A stretch of DNA of 64,000 bases from a bacterium (lineage in GTDB: Bacteria > Bdellovibrionota_C > UBA2361 > SZUA-149 > JAQTWB01): assembly GCA_028689495.1 (NCBI GenBank), contig JAQTWB010000001.1, positions 140,978 to 204,977 of the forward strand. The letters run 5' to 3'. Shown in pieces: positions 8,837-15,865 of this stretch (positions are counted from its first letter, which is position 1; every line of letters starts with the position of its first letter). A program made the position numbers and the translations under genes. The notes under the pieces were generated by a model that did not search any database, had not been told where the DNA came from, and saw only the letters and a list, made by a program, of their open reading frames with translations.

Positions 8837-10132
8837 ATGAAGCTACTGATTGTTGATAATACAGCAGAGGGACAGTCACGTTGCGCCAGACGCATTGAGT
8901 CGTTCCATCAGAGTGATGTGGAGATGCTTGATTTGCGTGTGAAGCTTGTCTTAGGCAAGGATTTGTTGCAGTCACTGGATGAGGCGGATGTTCTCGTACT
9001 AGGGTCTGGTCTGGGAGAAGAAGGGGCAACGTTAGCTCGTAATGCGCTTAACCGTATGCCATGGCTTCATGTAATCATGTATGTTTCAGAAGTAGCCTAT
9101 TCGGGCGGCGCCTTTCGGTCGGCTCACGCTGCTGGTGTTCGAAAGGTCTTGCCGGATAATGCCTCACCCCTTGACTTGCTTCAGGAGCTGGTAGCTATTT
9201 TTCAGGAGTTTCGCCGGGAAGGGCGAGTACGAGAGGGGCGTGTCGTCTGTGTTGCTCATGCAAAAGGTGGTACAGGTGCAACCAGTATTTGTGCAGCTTT
9301 GGCGGAAGTTTGTAGTGTTCATCGGCGGCGTTCCATGCTCTGGGACCTTGATGTTGAAACAAGGGATCTTTGTCGGGCGTTGACGGTTACTGGGCCGACC
9401 GCAAAGGTAGTAAGTAGTTGGGTAAATGGTACCAGAGAAATTAATCGGGACAGTTTGCAGGATGCGCTGATACCGGTAAGTCAGGATGTTTCAGTGCTCA
9501 TGCCGCCGGACAGTATGGCGGAAGCGATGGATTTGGTGTGTCACACTGACGGGATTGAGATTTGCCAAAATATACTTGATATCGCTCGGGTAGTGCATGA
9601 TGTGATTCTTATTGACACGGGAGGTCGCATTGGACCGGCCACGGGTGCTTTGATGCGGGCCGCGGATGAGGTCGTTGTTGTCATTGATGACACCATTCTT
9701 GGTCTTACTGCGCTTGATTTATTTTTGAGTTACGCCAAGGCTCTTGTTTTGGGGCCAGAGCGACTAAGTTTTGTTGTGAATGGTTATACGGGTGAAATGT
9801 TGGCGCTTTCTCAGATTGAGGCTGAACTTGAACCAGCCCATCATTTAGGTGAGAAGCCTTGGAGCCTTCCGCAAGTGCCACTTGACCCAAAAGCTGTGCT
9901 TTGGCCGGGTAGTGGACGGACGTTATATAGTATCGGTCAGCGTTCCACTCGTGCTGCCCTTGAGGGGATCGCCCGTCAGCTTCAGCTGATTCCGGATAGT
10001 GGTGCCTCTGCTTATTCAGATGATGTACAACGTTCTTCCTGGTGGGAGAAGCTGAGGAGTCGTAAGGCTGAGTTCCCCACAGGAGGGGGGAGATATGGGG
10101 GTGAAGGGTCATTTGGTAACGAGGAAGGTTAA
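8837..10132 (+). CDS. tadZ: TadZ/CpaE-like localisation ATPase (MinD/ParA superfamily)
   Basis: 431 residues. An N-terminal receiver-like domain (LLIVDNTAEGQSRC; VLVLGSGLGEEGATLARNAL) precedes a P-loop domain with AHAKGGTGATSICAAL near residues 139-154, the deviant Walker A of the CpaE/TadZ family. VILIDTGGRIG provides the second nucleotide motif. TadZ proteins set the cellular position of Tad pilus assembly. ATG 8837 is the only convincing start. It is followed by the pilin gene at 10318. Confidence 0.88.
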   Translation: MKLLIVDNTAEGQSRCARRIESFHQSDVEMLDLRVKLVLGKDLLQSLDEADVLVLGSGLGEEGATLARNALNRMPWLHVIMYVSEVAYSGGAFRSAHAAGVRKVLPDNASPLDLLQELVAIFQEFRREGRVREGRVVCVAHAKGGTGATSICAALAEVCSVHRRRSMLWDLDVETRDLCRALTVTGPTAKVVSSWVNGTREINRDSLQDALIPVSQDVSVLMPPDSMAEAMDLVCHTDGIEICQNILDIARVVHDVILIDTGGRIGPATGALMRAADEVVVVIDDTILGLTALDLFLSYAKALVLGPERLSFVVNGYTGEMLALSQIEAELEPAHHLGEKPWSLPQVPLDPKAVLWPGSGRTLYSIGQRSTRAALEGIARQLQLIPDSGASAYSDDVQRSSWWEKLRSRKAEFPTGGGRYGGEGSFGNEEG

Positions 10133-10180
10133 AAAAAGAGGCTAGTGGGAGAAAAGTTCCTGTGCTAGCGTAAAAAAAGC

Positions 10181-10208
10181 TAAAGAAAATTTTAGTTATA
10201 GCCGAAGA
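10181..10208 (+). promoter_or_regulatory. Possible sigma-28-like promoter before the flp pilin
   Basis: TAAAGAAA (10181-10188) and GCCGAAGA (10201-10208) resemble the FliA/WhiG consensus (TAAAGTTT and GCCGATAA), but the spacing is 12 rather than 11 and both boxes have mismatches. A FliA-type sigma factor is encoded at 27938. Weak call, offered because of that context. Confidence 0.25.
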
Positions 10209-10243
10209 ATGCTCTGGGTGTTTTCGGGGTTTTTCGTGGCTCG

Positions 10244-10263
10244 GTGCCCTTCGGGGCTTTTGT
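10244..10263 (+). terminator. Short UUCG hairpin with T-run downstream of tadZ
   Basis: GCCC-TTCG-GGGC followed by TTTTGT. It lies between tadZ and the pilin start and could terminate or attenuate readthrough into flp. The stem is only 4 bp, so the call is weak. Confidence 0.3.
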
Positions 10264-10317
10264 GTGGATAGTCCCGCAACTGGTTTCCGGGAGCGGTCAG
10301 TCAAAAAGGGAAAGAAA

Positions 10318-10509
10318 ATGGAAAAAGAAATGGTAAATGTAGTTGAGAAGACAGAGGAAAAGGAAGAAGGCGCATCGATGGTTGAGTATGTGCTGATGGC
10401 TGCTCTAGTATCAGTTGTGGCAATTACTGCGATTACTTTCCTCGGTCAGCAGACCAGCAAAACATTCAGCCGTATTGGTTCGGATGTTGAGGCGGCTAAC
10501 AACACATAA
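10318..10509 (+). CDS. flp: Flp-family type IVb pilin
   Basis: 63 residues. A lysine/glutamate-rich leader ends at EEG, then the hydrophobic segment ASMVEYVLMAALVSVVAITA starts with Glu5-Tyr in the mature numbering, as in Flp pilins. ATG 10318 follows AAGGGAAAGAAA. In-frame upstream codons would only lengthen the leader. A strong terminator follows 21 bp after the stop, so the pilin can be made as a separate abundant transcript. It shares the C-terminal pattern S-R-[IV]-G-S with the minus-strand pilin at 4275. Confidence 0.9.
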   Translation: MEKEMVNVVEKTEEKEEGASMVEYVLMAALVSVVAITAITFLGQQTSKTFSRIGSDVEAANNT

Positions 10510-10530
10510 TATTTCAGATGAGTTGATAAA

Positions 10531-10558
10531 AAACAGGGCTTCGGCCCTGTTTTTTTGT
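10531..10558 (+). terminator. Rho-independent terminator of flp
   Basis: Perfect stem AAACAGGGC / GCCCTGTTT closed by a TTCG tetraloop, then a long run of T. It ends the pilin transcript immediately before the inverted copy of the 56 bp element. Confidence 0.93.
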
Positions 10559-10560
10559 TT

Positions 10561-10616
10561 GCACTGCTCGCACTTTAGTTTTTCCGATCCACAACACCTC
10601 ATTCCCGAGCAGTATA
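10561..10616 (-). repeat. Copy 2 (inverted) of the 56 bp intergenic element
   Basis: Read on the minus strand it starts TATACTGCTCGGGAATGAGG, continues through GGATCGG and CTAAAGTG, and ends CGAGCAGTGC. It matches copy 1 (5060-5116) at about 46 of 56 positions but is turned around. The two copies bracket the phosphatase, FHA, kinase, tadZ and flp genes. Confidence 0.75.
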
Positions 10617-10996
10617 TTGGTCTTCGGTCGCATCCGCTGGCGCGGCTGCTTCGATATACCGCCTCAAAAAACAGCATAAGCTCTCGTCTCTCATATTCTC
10701 AGTAATCCTGAAAGTTTGTTCTGCCCATACCCATTCATATTTGCACCATTAAACATCCTTGCCGCGTCTAAATAAACACTGGGAACGGTATTTTCGGGAT
10801 GCTGATACGGCATTTCGCCACCGATAGCCCATGGGAATGAATTTTGCTCAAAAGTAAGAATAAGCAAAATATCGTTTAAGTTTGTTGGCAGACAATGCCG
10901 ATTTTCAGAATAGTGATGATAACCGACCAACGCAGAAAATAGATCGAGTTGAACTATATACTGTTCTGTTAAGGTCAATTTTGGGGAAAGGATACA

Positions 10997-11929
10997 ATGG
11001 CAACGGCATCTCGTTTTGGCGCAAGTCCTTCACGGAGCGGTTATAACAGCAAGGTTCGCCTGTTGATAGCTAGTCTTCTTGGGGTGATTGTCATTCTTGT
11101 CGGTACAATCGTGTACGTGATTAATCAGATGGCGGCGCCCAAACCGGAGACGGCACCTGAAGTAGCTGCGACACCGGTAGAGGACTCGGGCCCATTAAAA
11201 AATATGGTTAAGATAGTTGTCGCTGCACAACGAATCGAAGAAGGGCAAAAGATAACTCCGGATATGCTGGGTGTTCGTGAAGAAGATTTTTCACGTATGC
11301 CTTCCGGTGCCTGGAGAGACATAAATATGCAACATCTGATTGGCAAGTATGCAACGGCGATGATTGCAGCGAATATGCCGATTCTGAAAGAACAACTGGC
11401 AGATGCGCCACCGTCTCAAGATTTGGAAATACCGGCGGGTTACCGAGCTGTGACTATTACAGTGGATGCCAGAACAGGAGTTGAAGGTTGGGCTAAGCCA
11501 AACAGTCGAGTCGATGTAAACTGGACTTTTGTCGATTCTGACAAGAAGACAAAGGTCCACACAATTGTAAGATTCGTTAAAATTCTTTCGGTGGGTGGTG
11601 CAACCAATTCTCCGGGTCAGAAGGCTGCAGTTGGTAGTAATCAACCGACAACTGTGACGTTGCTTGTCACAGAAGAAGATGCAAGAAAAATTGAGCTTGC
11701 CAGAAATCTTGGATCGCTTTCATTGGCGTTAGTAGGCAATACCGAAACGCCCTCAGGATTCAATTCTGACGCTCCGTCTACTATTGATGATATTCTCGGT
11801 AAAAAAGCTGAAAGTGGTATCACTGAAGATGATATTGATGGAGTTGTTTACCTGCCTGATCCTGATACAGGAAAGCAAATTAAAATGATTTTGGTGAATG
11901 GGAAATGGGTTAGAGACAAGTCATACTGA
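10997..11929 (+). CDS. cpaB: CpaB/RcpC Tad pilus assembly protein
   Basis: 310 residues. A short cytoplasmic start is followed by one membrane segment (VRLLIASLLGVIVILVGTIV, about 21-40), then a SAF-type domain (VKIVVAAQRIEEGQKITPDM onward) and a domain with the RAVTITVDARTGVEGWAKP pattern typical of CpaB. CpaB acts in the periplasm with the pilus secretin. No secretin gene (cpaC/rcpA) is in the window, which is unusual for its neighbourhood. ATG 10997 follows GGGGAAAGGATACA. A terminator follows the gene. Confidence 0.9.
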   Translation: MATASRFGASPSRSGYNSKVRLLIASLLGVIVILVGTIVYVINQMAAPKPETAPEVAATPVEDSGPLKNMVKIVVAAQRIEEGQKITPDMLGVREEDFSRMPSGAWRDINMQHLIGKYATAMIAANMPILKEQLADAPPSQDLEIPAGYRAVTITVDARTGVEGWAKPNSRVDVNWTFVDSDKKTKVHTIVRFVKILSVGGATNSPGQKAAVGSNQPTTVTLLVTEEDARKIELARNLGSLSLALVGNTETPSGFNSDAPSTIDDILGKKAESGITEDDIDGVVYLPDPDTGKQIKMILVNGKWVRDKSY

Positions 11930-11945
11930 GTGACGATGGATAATA

Positions 11946-11973
11946 AATGAGGCTGAACGCTCAGCCTCATTTG
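11946..11973 (+). terminator. Terminator between cpaB and cpaF
   Basis: AATGAGGCTGA (11946-11956), loop ACGC, TCAGCCTCATT (11961-11971): an 11 bp perfect stem with only a short T-run. The stem can form on either strand. It would separate cpaB from the following operon. Confidence 0.75.
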
Positions 11974-12027
11974 CATTATCACCTCTTGGTCAGTGAAATC
12001 ACATAAGGTTGTAGTTAAGGAATTTGT

Positions 12028-13506
12028 ATGAGCACAAACGATAGTTCAAGTCTCCGAGGGCTTTTTTCGACAAGGGACAAGCAGGGCGAAGCTGAAGTCA
12101 AACCGACCAGGGAGTCGGAAGTTAACCAGACTTCAAGTTCTGCCGATTCGGAATCTCAGGTTGTTTCTGCAAATAATTCAAATCGGGCGGTTCAGGCAAG
12201 GAATGCTTCACGAGCCAAACTTTCCGATGTCGCGAAAATGGTGATGCGGGAGGCGAGAAAGGAGCTCGGAAGTCATGATATGCAGTCTGCCGGTGGGGAC
12301 ATTTCTGAGTCAGCGATTGCTCAGGCGGTAGACCGAGTCTGTAAAAAACGAGTGCTTTCCATAAACGATATTACTCGTGCGGATGTCATTGTCCACCTGA
12401 AACGAGACCTTTTGGGGTGGGGTGTTCTTCAGCCACTGATCGATAACCCTGAAGTAACTGATATTCATTGTTATGACCATCAGACTGTAGTTTTACAGCG
12501 AGGGAAGATAAGTGAGACAACAGGGCTTCACTGGCCGACAGCCGAAGCGTATGCCACATTTATTGACCGAATCTTATTTCGTTTAGGTAAGAGTCTTTCA
12601 ACTCAACAACACACAGTTGACGCTTCGTTTCCTGATGGTAAACGAGTCTGCGCTGTACATCAGAGTGTATGTGGGGCGCGTGGTCCTCTTCTAACTATCC
12701 GTGTTCCTCGAATTCAGGAGGTAACTCTTGAGAGCCTTGTGGCCTATCAGGTTGCGCCACCATTAATCGTTAATTATCTGGCCGCATTGATTCGTACCTG
12801 TGAGCATACATTTATGGTTGCAGGTGAAACTGGCACAGGGAAAACGACCTTGATGCGCTGTCTTGGAACCCAGTTTCGACCGGACGAGTCGGTAATTGGC
12901 GTTGAAGATACTCCGGAGTTGAACTACCAGCATCCTTACTACAGGAGTTTGGTTTCCCGTTATGCGAACACTGAAGGAGTTGGTGAAGTCACACTGCAGG
13001 AACATATCAAAACAACTCTGCGGCTCTGTCCCTCCCGGGTGATTCTTGGGGAGATGCGTAGCCCAGAAGCAGCTGAAGCCTTCCTTGAATCTGCCCAGAC
13101 AGGGCACTGCGGTATGTCGACGGTGCATGCGCGTAATGCTCGAGAGACTTTGACCCGTTTGGAGAGTTTACTAGGCCGGGCACAGCGAGGTGTGAATATT
13201 GATATCATACGTCAGCAGATTGCTCTTGCCATGTCAGTGGTAATTTGGATGACGAGAGAAAAGTCGACAGGTCGGGTCCGTTTGGCTGAGGTTATTGAAG
13301 TTGGTAATTTTGTTGAGGGCAACATTCAGGTGCGACCTATGTTCAAGTTGGTCGAAGAAGGAGAAAATCCAAGGTGGGAAGTTCAGTCTTGGTCGAGTAC
13401 GTTTGAAGAAGTGCTGCAAGGTGCTGGGATATTCTTGGGTAGCGCCCCACAATTTCTTTCGTTTTCTCATTTACCTTCAGCTAATCGCGGTGAAGGTGGA
13501 AGGTAG
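12028..13506 (+). CDS. cpaF: CpaF/TadA secretion ATPase
   Basis: Type II/IV secretion ATPase powering Tad pilus assembly. 492 residues: the first ~65 are polar and low complexity, then the CpaF N-terminal domain (TDIHCYDHQTVVLQRG), the Walker A AGETGTGKTTL (about 265-275), the Walker B and Asp-box region (SRVILGEMRSPEAAEAFLES) and the His box (STVHARNARE). All catalytic elements are intact. ATG 12028 is weakly preceded by AAGGAATTTGT. It is the only secretion ATPase found in this locus. Confidence 0.94.
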   Translation: MSTNDSSSLRGLFSTRDKQGEAEVKPTRESEVNQTSSSADSESQVVSANNSNRAVQARNASRAKLSDVAKMVMREARKELGSHDMQSAGGDISESAIAQAVDRVCKKRVLSINDITRADVIVHLKRDLLGWGVLQPLIDNPEVTDIHCYDHQTVVLQRGKISETTGLHWPTAEAYATFIDRILFRLGKSLSTQQHTVDASFPDGKRVCAVHQSVCGARGPLLTIRVPRIQEVTLESLVAYQVAPPLIVNYLAALIRTCEHTFMVAGETGTGKTTLMRCLGTQFRPDESVIGVEDTPELNYQHPYYRSLVSRYANTEGVGEVTLQEHIKTTLRLCPSRVILGEMRSPEAAEAFLESAQTGHCGMSTVHARNARETLTRLESLLGRAQRGVNIDIIRQQIALAMSVVIWMTREKSTGRVRLAEVIEVGNFVEGNIQVRPMFKLVEEGENPRWEVQSWSSTFEEVLQGAGIFLGSAPQFLSFSHLPSANRGEGGR

Positions 13507-13572
13507 AACTTTTATGCTCGAACACCATGGTTATCTGCGGTTTTGATTGATGGATATTTAAAAGGGGGAAGA

Positions 13573-14589
13573 ATGAGTATCGGATTAATTGCCATCCTTT
13601 TGCTTGGGCTTGCCGCAGTTATTGGGGTGATGGTTGTACTTATTGCTATTGGCAACGGACAAAGCATGGGCATAGGTGGTTCTTCTGCCGCGAGTGAGAA
13701 TCTTCGCAACATGGTTCGGGCGCAGAGAGCGTCAATGAAGCCAGGAGAGGAGAAAAAGTTTCGTGCGGGGGAGCTTGCGGTAGCGGCCGCAGCTGAATCC
13801 AATGTTGTGGCAAAGAAGACATCCAGTACCGGGAAGTTGGCGGTCGAAAGGCAGCTGCGTTACGCTCATCTTCCCATTTCGGCGAGCCATTTTTATATCT
13901 TTCGTTTTGTTGTGTCGGTGATTCCACTAATTTTTGCCGCCCTGAAGGCTCCAGAAGCATTGCAATTCCAATTGATGTTTCTTTTTGGGGTTATTCCATG
14001 GATTATGTCTAACACCGCCTTAAGTTACCTCGTTAACCGCCGTGTGAATATGTTTGACGCGGATTATCCCGTATTGCTCATGTCGTTTGTAAGTTTGCTT
14101 AAAACAGGCATGAATACCATTACCGGCCTTGAGGCGGCTGCTAAGGGGCTGGATGAAACCTCGTTAGTTCGTGCCGAAGTGATGTTGTTGGTTGAGCGAC
14201 TAAAATTAGGATTGACCGAGGACCAGGCTGTTAATGCATTTGGTGAAGATATTGCCCACCCAGAGTTAGATCTATTTGTTCAGAGTTTATTGCTTAGTCG
14301 TCGTGTTGGCGGTCAGCTTTCTGCAACTTTGGAGCGGCTGGCGCGTCAGGTGAGGAAACGACAACAGTTTCGTAAGCAGGCAGTTGCTGCAGTAGGGATG
14401 GAAAGATCCTCTATTGTATTTATTGCTTCCATTATGAGTGGATTGCTTGGATTTATAACTTATCGTTCGCCTGAGCTACTGTTGGGGGCACTAAATGATC
14501 CTTTAGGAATGTCGATCGTCGGTTGGGCAATCGTAACAATTGTTCTTGGTTTTCTCTGGTCTCGATCGGTTACTAACATCAAAATTTGA
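13573..14589 (+). CDS. tadB: TadB-like inner-membrane platform protein
   Basis: Type II secretion F-domain protein, about 338 residues. It has an N-terminal membrane segment, a charged linker, two hydrophobic segments (RFVVSVIPLIFAALKA; MFLFGVIPWIMSNTALSYL), the cytoplasmic F domain (DADYPVLLMSFVSLLKTGMN; LDLFVQSLLLSRRVGGQLSA) and two C-terminal membrane helices. ATG 13573 follows AAGGGGGAAGA. With TadC it forms the pseudopilus-type platform driven by CpaF. It overlaps nothing but lies 25 bp before tadC. Confidence 0.9.
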   Translation: MSIGLIAILLLGLAAVIGVMVVLIAIGNGQSMGIGGSSAASENLRNMVRAQRASMKPGEEKKFRAGELAVAAAAESNVVAKKTSSTGKLAVERQLRYAHLPISASHFYIFRFVVSVIPLIFAALKAPEALQFQLMFLFGVIPWIMSNTALSYLVNRRVNMFDADYPVLLMSFVSLLKTGMNTITGLEAAAKGLDETSLVRAEVMLLVERLKLGLTEDQAVNAFGEDIAHPELDLFVQSLLLSRRVGGQLSATLERLARQVRKRQQFRKQAVAAVGMERSSIVFIASIMSGLLGFITYRSPELLLGALNDPLGMSIVGWAIVTIVLGFLWSRSVTNIKI

Positions 14590-14614
14590 ACTTTTACCTT
14601 CGCGGAGCGCGTCA

Positions 14615-15547
14615 ATGAATACTTTTTTGATTGTTGGGTTGTCGATTGTTGGTCTTGTTTTGATCCTGGCGATTGCGTTTGTTTTGTTGAGGCCAGGTGA
14701 ACTGAACTCGAACCAGCTCCGTAGTCTTCTCGGCAATGACGATAATGCCTTTGAACAGGCATTGTCGTCAAAAGAGAAAATGGCCCAAGAAGAGTACGTT
14801 GACAGTATCAAAAAAGCTTCGGGCGTCTCCCAGGCCAAGGCGGGACAAGAAGATTTAAGTACCCTGTTGTTTAAGGCGGGCTACTTTTCATCTGATGCAA
14901 AGACACGCTTCAGACTTTTTTCGATAATAGCCATGGTGATCATGCCCATAATTTTGTTCGCACTTGCTGCGTTTTTGTTGAAAGATCTAAAATTGGGAGC
15001 AGTGTTTGCTCTTTTGGGTCTTGTTATTGGTTATTCATTGCCTAGCTCATATTTACAGCGAGTCATCACGCGTCGGCAGGAGGATTTAATGTACTACCTA
15101 CCTCTGGTGATAGAGCAGATTTCCATTGGCGTCAGTAGTGCACTTGATATTGGGCCTTGTATTGCAATGATCGTTGAAACATCGAACGATCGGGATTCAC
15201 ATAACCCAGTGACCGAAATGTTTGTGCATGTTGAGAAGTTAATCAGGTCTGGTCTTAATCTCGAGGATGCACTTGTTGAAGTCGGTCAGTTAAGCGGAAT
15301 GAATGAAATCAAGCATGCTTTTATGTTTCTGTCTCAGTGCGCTCGTCATGGTGGTGAGTTGTCCAAGCAACTTCAAGAACTGGCAGATGCGGTGATGGTG
15401 CAGAAACAGGTTAAGGTTGAGGATCGTATCGCACGACTACCGGTAAAAGCGACAGGGCCATTAGGGATGGTATTTATTGGCTTTTTGATGTTGTTACTTG
15501 CAGGTCTCTTCACTCGTCTGAAAGTTGCACTTACTGCAATGCAGTAG
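14615..15547 (+). CDS. tadC: TadC-like inner-membrane platform protein
   Basis: Second T2SSF-domain protein, about 310 residues, start ATG 14615 after GCGGAGCGCG. It has an N-terminal membrane helix (MNTFLIVGLSIVGLVLILAI), paired helices around residues 100-150, the F domain (QEDLMYYLPLVIEQISIGVS; MNEIKHAFMFLSQCARHGGE) and a final helix ending KVALTAMQ. It completes the TadABC core with the two genes before it. The next gene, sctV, is 318 bp downstream after a structured intergenic region. Confidence 0.9.
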   Translation: MNTFLIVGLSIVGLVLILAIAFVLLRPGELNSNQLRSLLGNDDNAFEQALSSKEKMAQEEYVDSIKKASGVSQAKAGQEDLSTLLFKAGYFSSDAKTRFRLFSIIAMVIMPIILFALAAFLLKDLKLGAVFALLGLVIGYSLPSSYLQRVITRRQEDLMYYLPLVIEQISIGVSSALDIGPCIAMIVETSNDRDSHNPVTEMFVHVEKLIRSGLNLEDALVEVGQLSGMNEIKHAFMFLSQCARHGGELSKQLQELADAVMVQKQVKVEDRIARLPVKATGPLGMVFIGFLMLLLAGLFTRLKVALTAMQ

Positions 15548-15650
15548 TGTAGTCGCGTAGTGAGTGAAATTGCGTGTTAACAATTGGAGGTGAATTATCG
15601 AAGTGATCACCTTCGAATATAGTTATCAAGTTTTGTTTGTTGTGAATATT

Positions 15651-15709
15651 TGTCGGAGTCGATATCCGACCGGACAAGATAACCACGATGAAGATGTATA
15701 AGGTGCAGG
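15651..15709 (+). repeat. 59 nt intergenic element, copy 1 (upstream of sctV)
   Basis: About 42 of 59 positions match 58922-58980 without gaps, counted by eye. The best-kept part is GATAACCACGATGAAGATGTA (15678-15698), which has one difference in 21. It could be a small RNA, leader motif or shared promoter. Confidence 0.55.
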
Positions 15710-15739
15710 CCAATCTCTGAGAGGCATGGGAGTTAAAAG

Positions 15740-15804
15740 CCTTGAACTTCCAAACAAATTTACCGTCACCACATCGTGAGGTGAATTTGTTTGGAAATTC
15801 AAGG
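15740..15804 (+). other. Long near-perfect hairpin upstream of sctV
   Basis: Left arm 15740-15764 (CCTTGAACTTCCAAACAAAT...) and right arm 15780-15804 pair at 23 of 25 positions around a 15 nt loop. There is no T-run after it. It ends 61 nt before the sctV start, so it could sit in the sctV leader or be a protein-binding dyad. Confidence 0.7.
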
Positions 15805-15865
15805 CGTTCTGACAGTGTCTGTCAGGTTAAGTCTGGGCTGGTACAAATAATTAACTGGGACCGCT

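Larger units (their letters stand above)
10510..10996. other. Intergenic region between flp and cpaB
   Basis: About 490 bp. It contains the flp terminator and the second, inverted copy of the 56 bp element. A 95-codon minus-strand frame (10691-10978) lacks a ribosome site and recognisable motifs, so it is not called. The cpaB promoter is presumably near 10900-10990, but I cannot point to clear boxes. Confidence 0.5.
15548..15865. other. Structured intergenic region upstream of sctV
   Basis: 318 bp between tadC and sctV holding three separate signals: a 59 nt element shared with the infA upstream region (15651-15709), a long hairpin (15740-15804) and a CTGACA...GTCAG element (15808-15833) also shared with the infA upstream region. 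No gene was recognised in it. Confidence 0.6.

Noticed and set aside
10691..10978. 95-codon minus-strand ORF between flp and cpaB
   Set aside because: No SD, no family features, sits in the cpaB promoter region.
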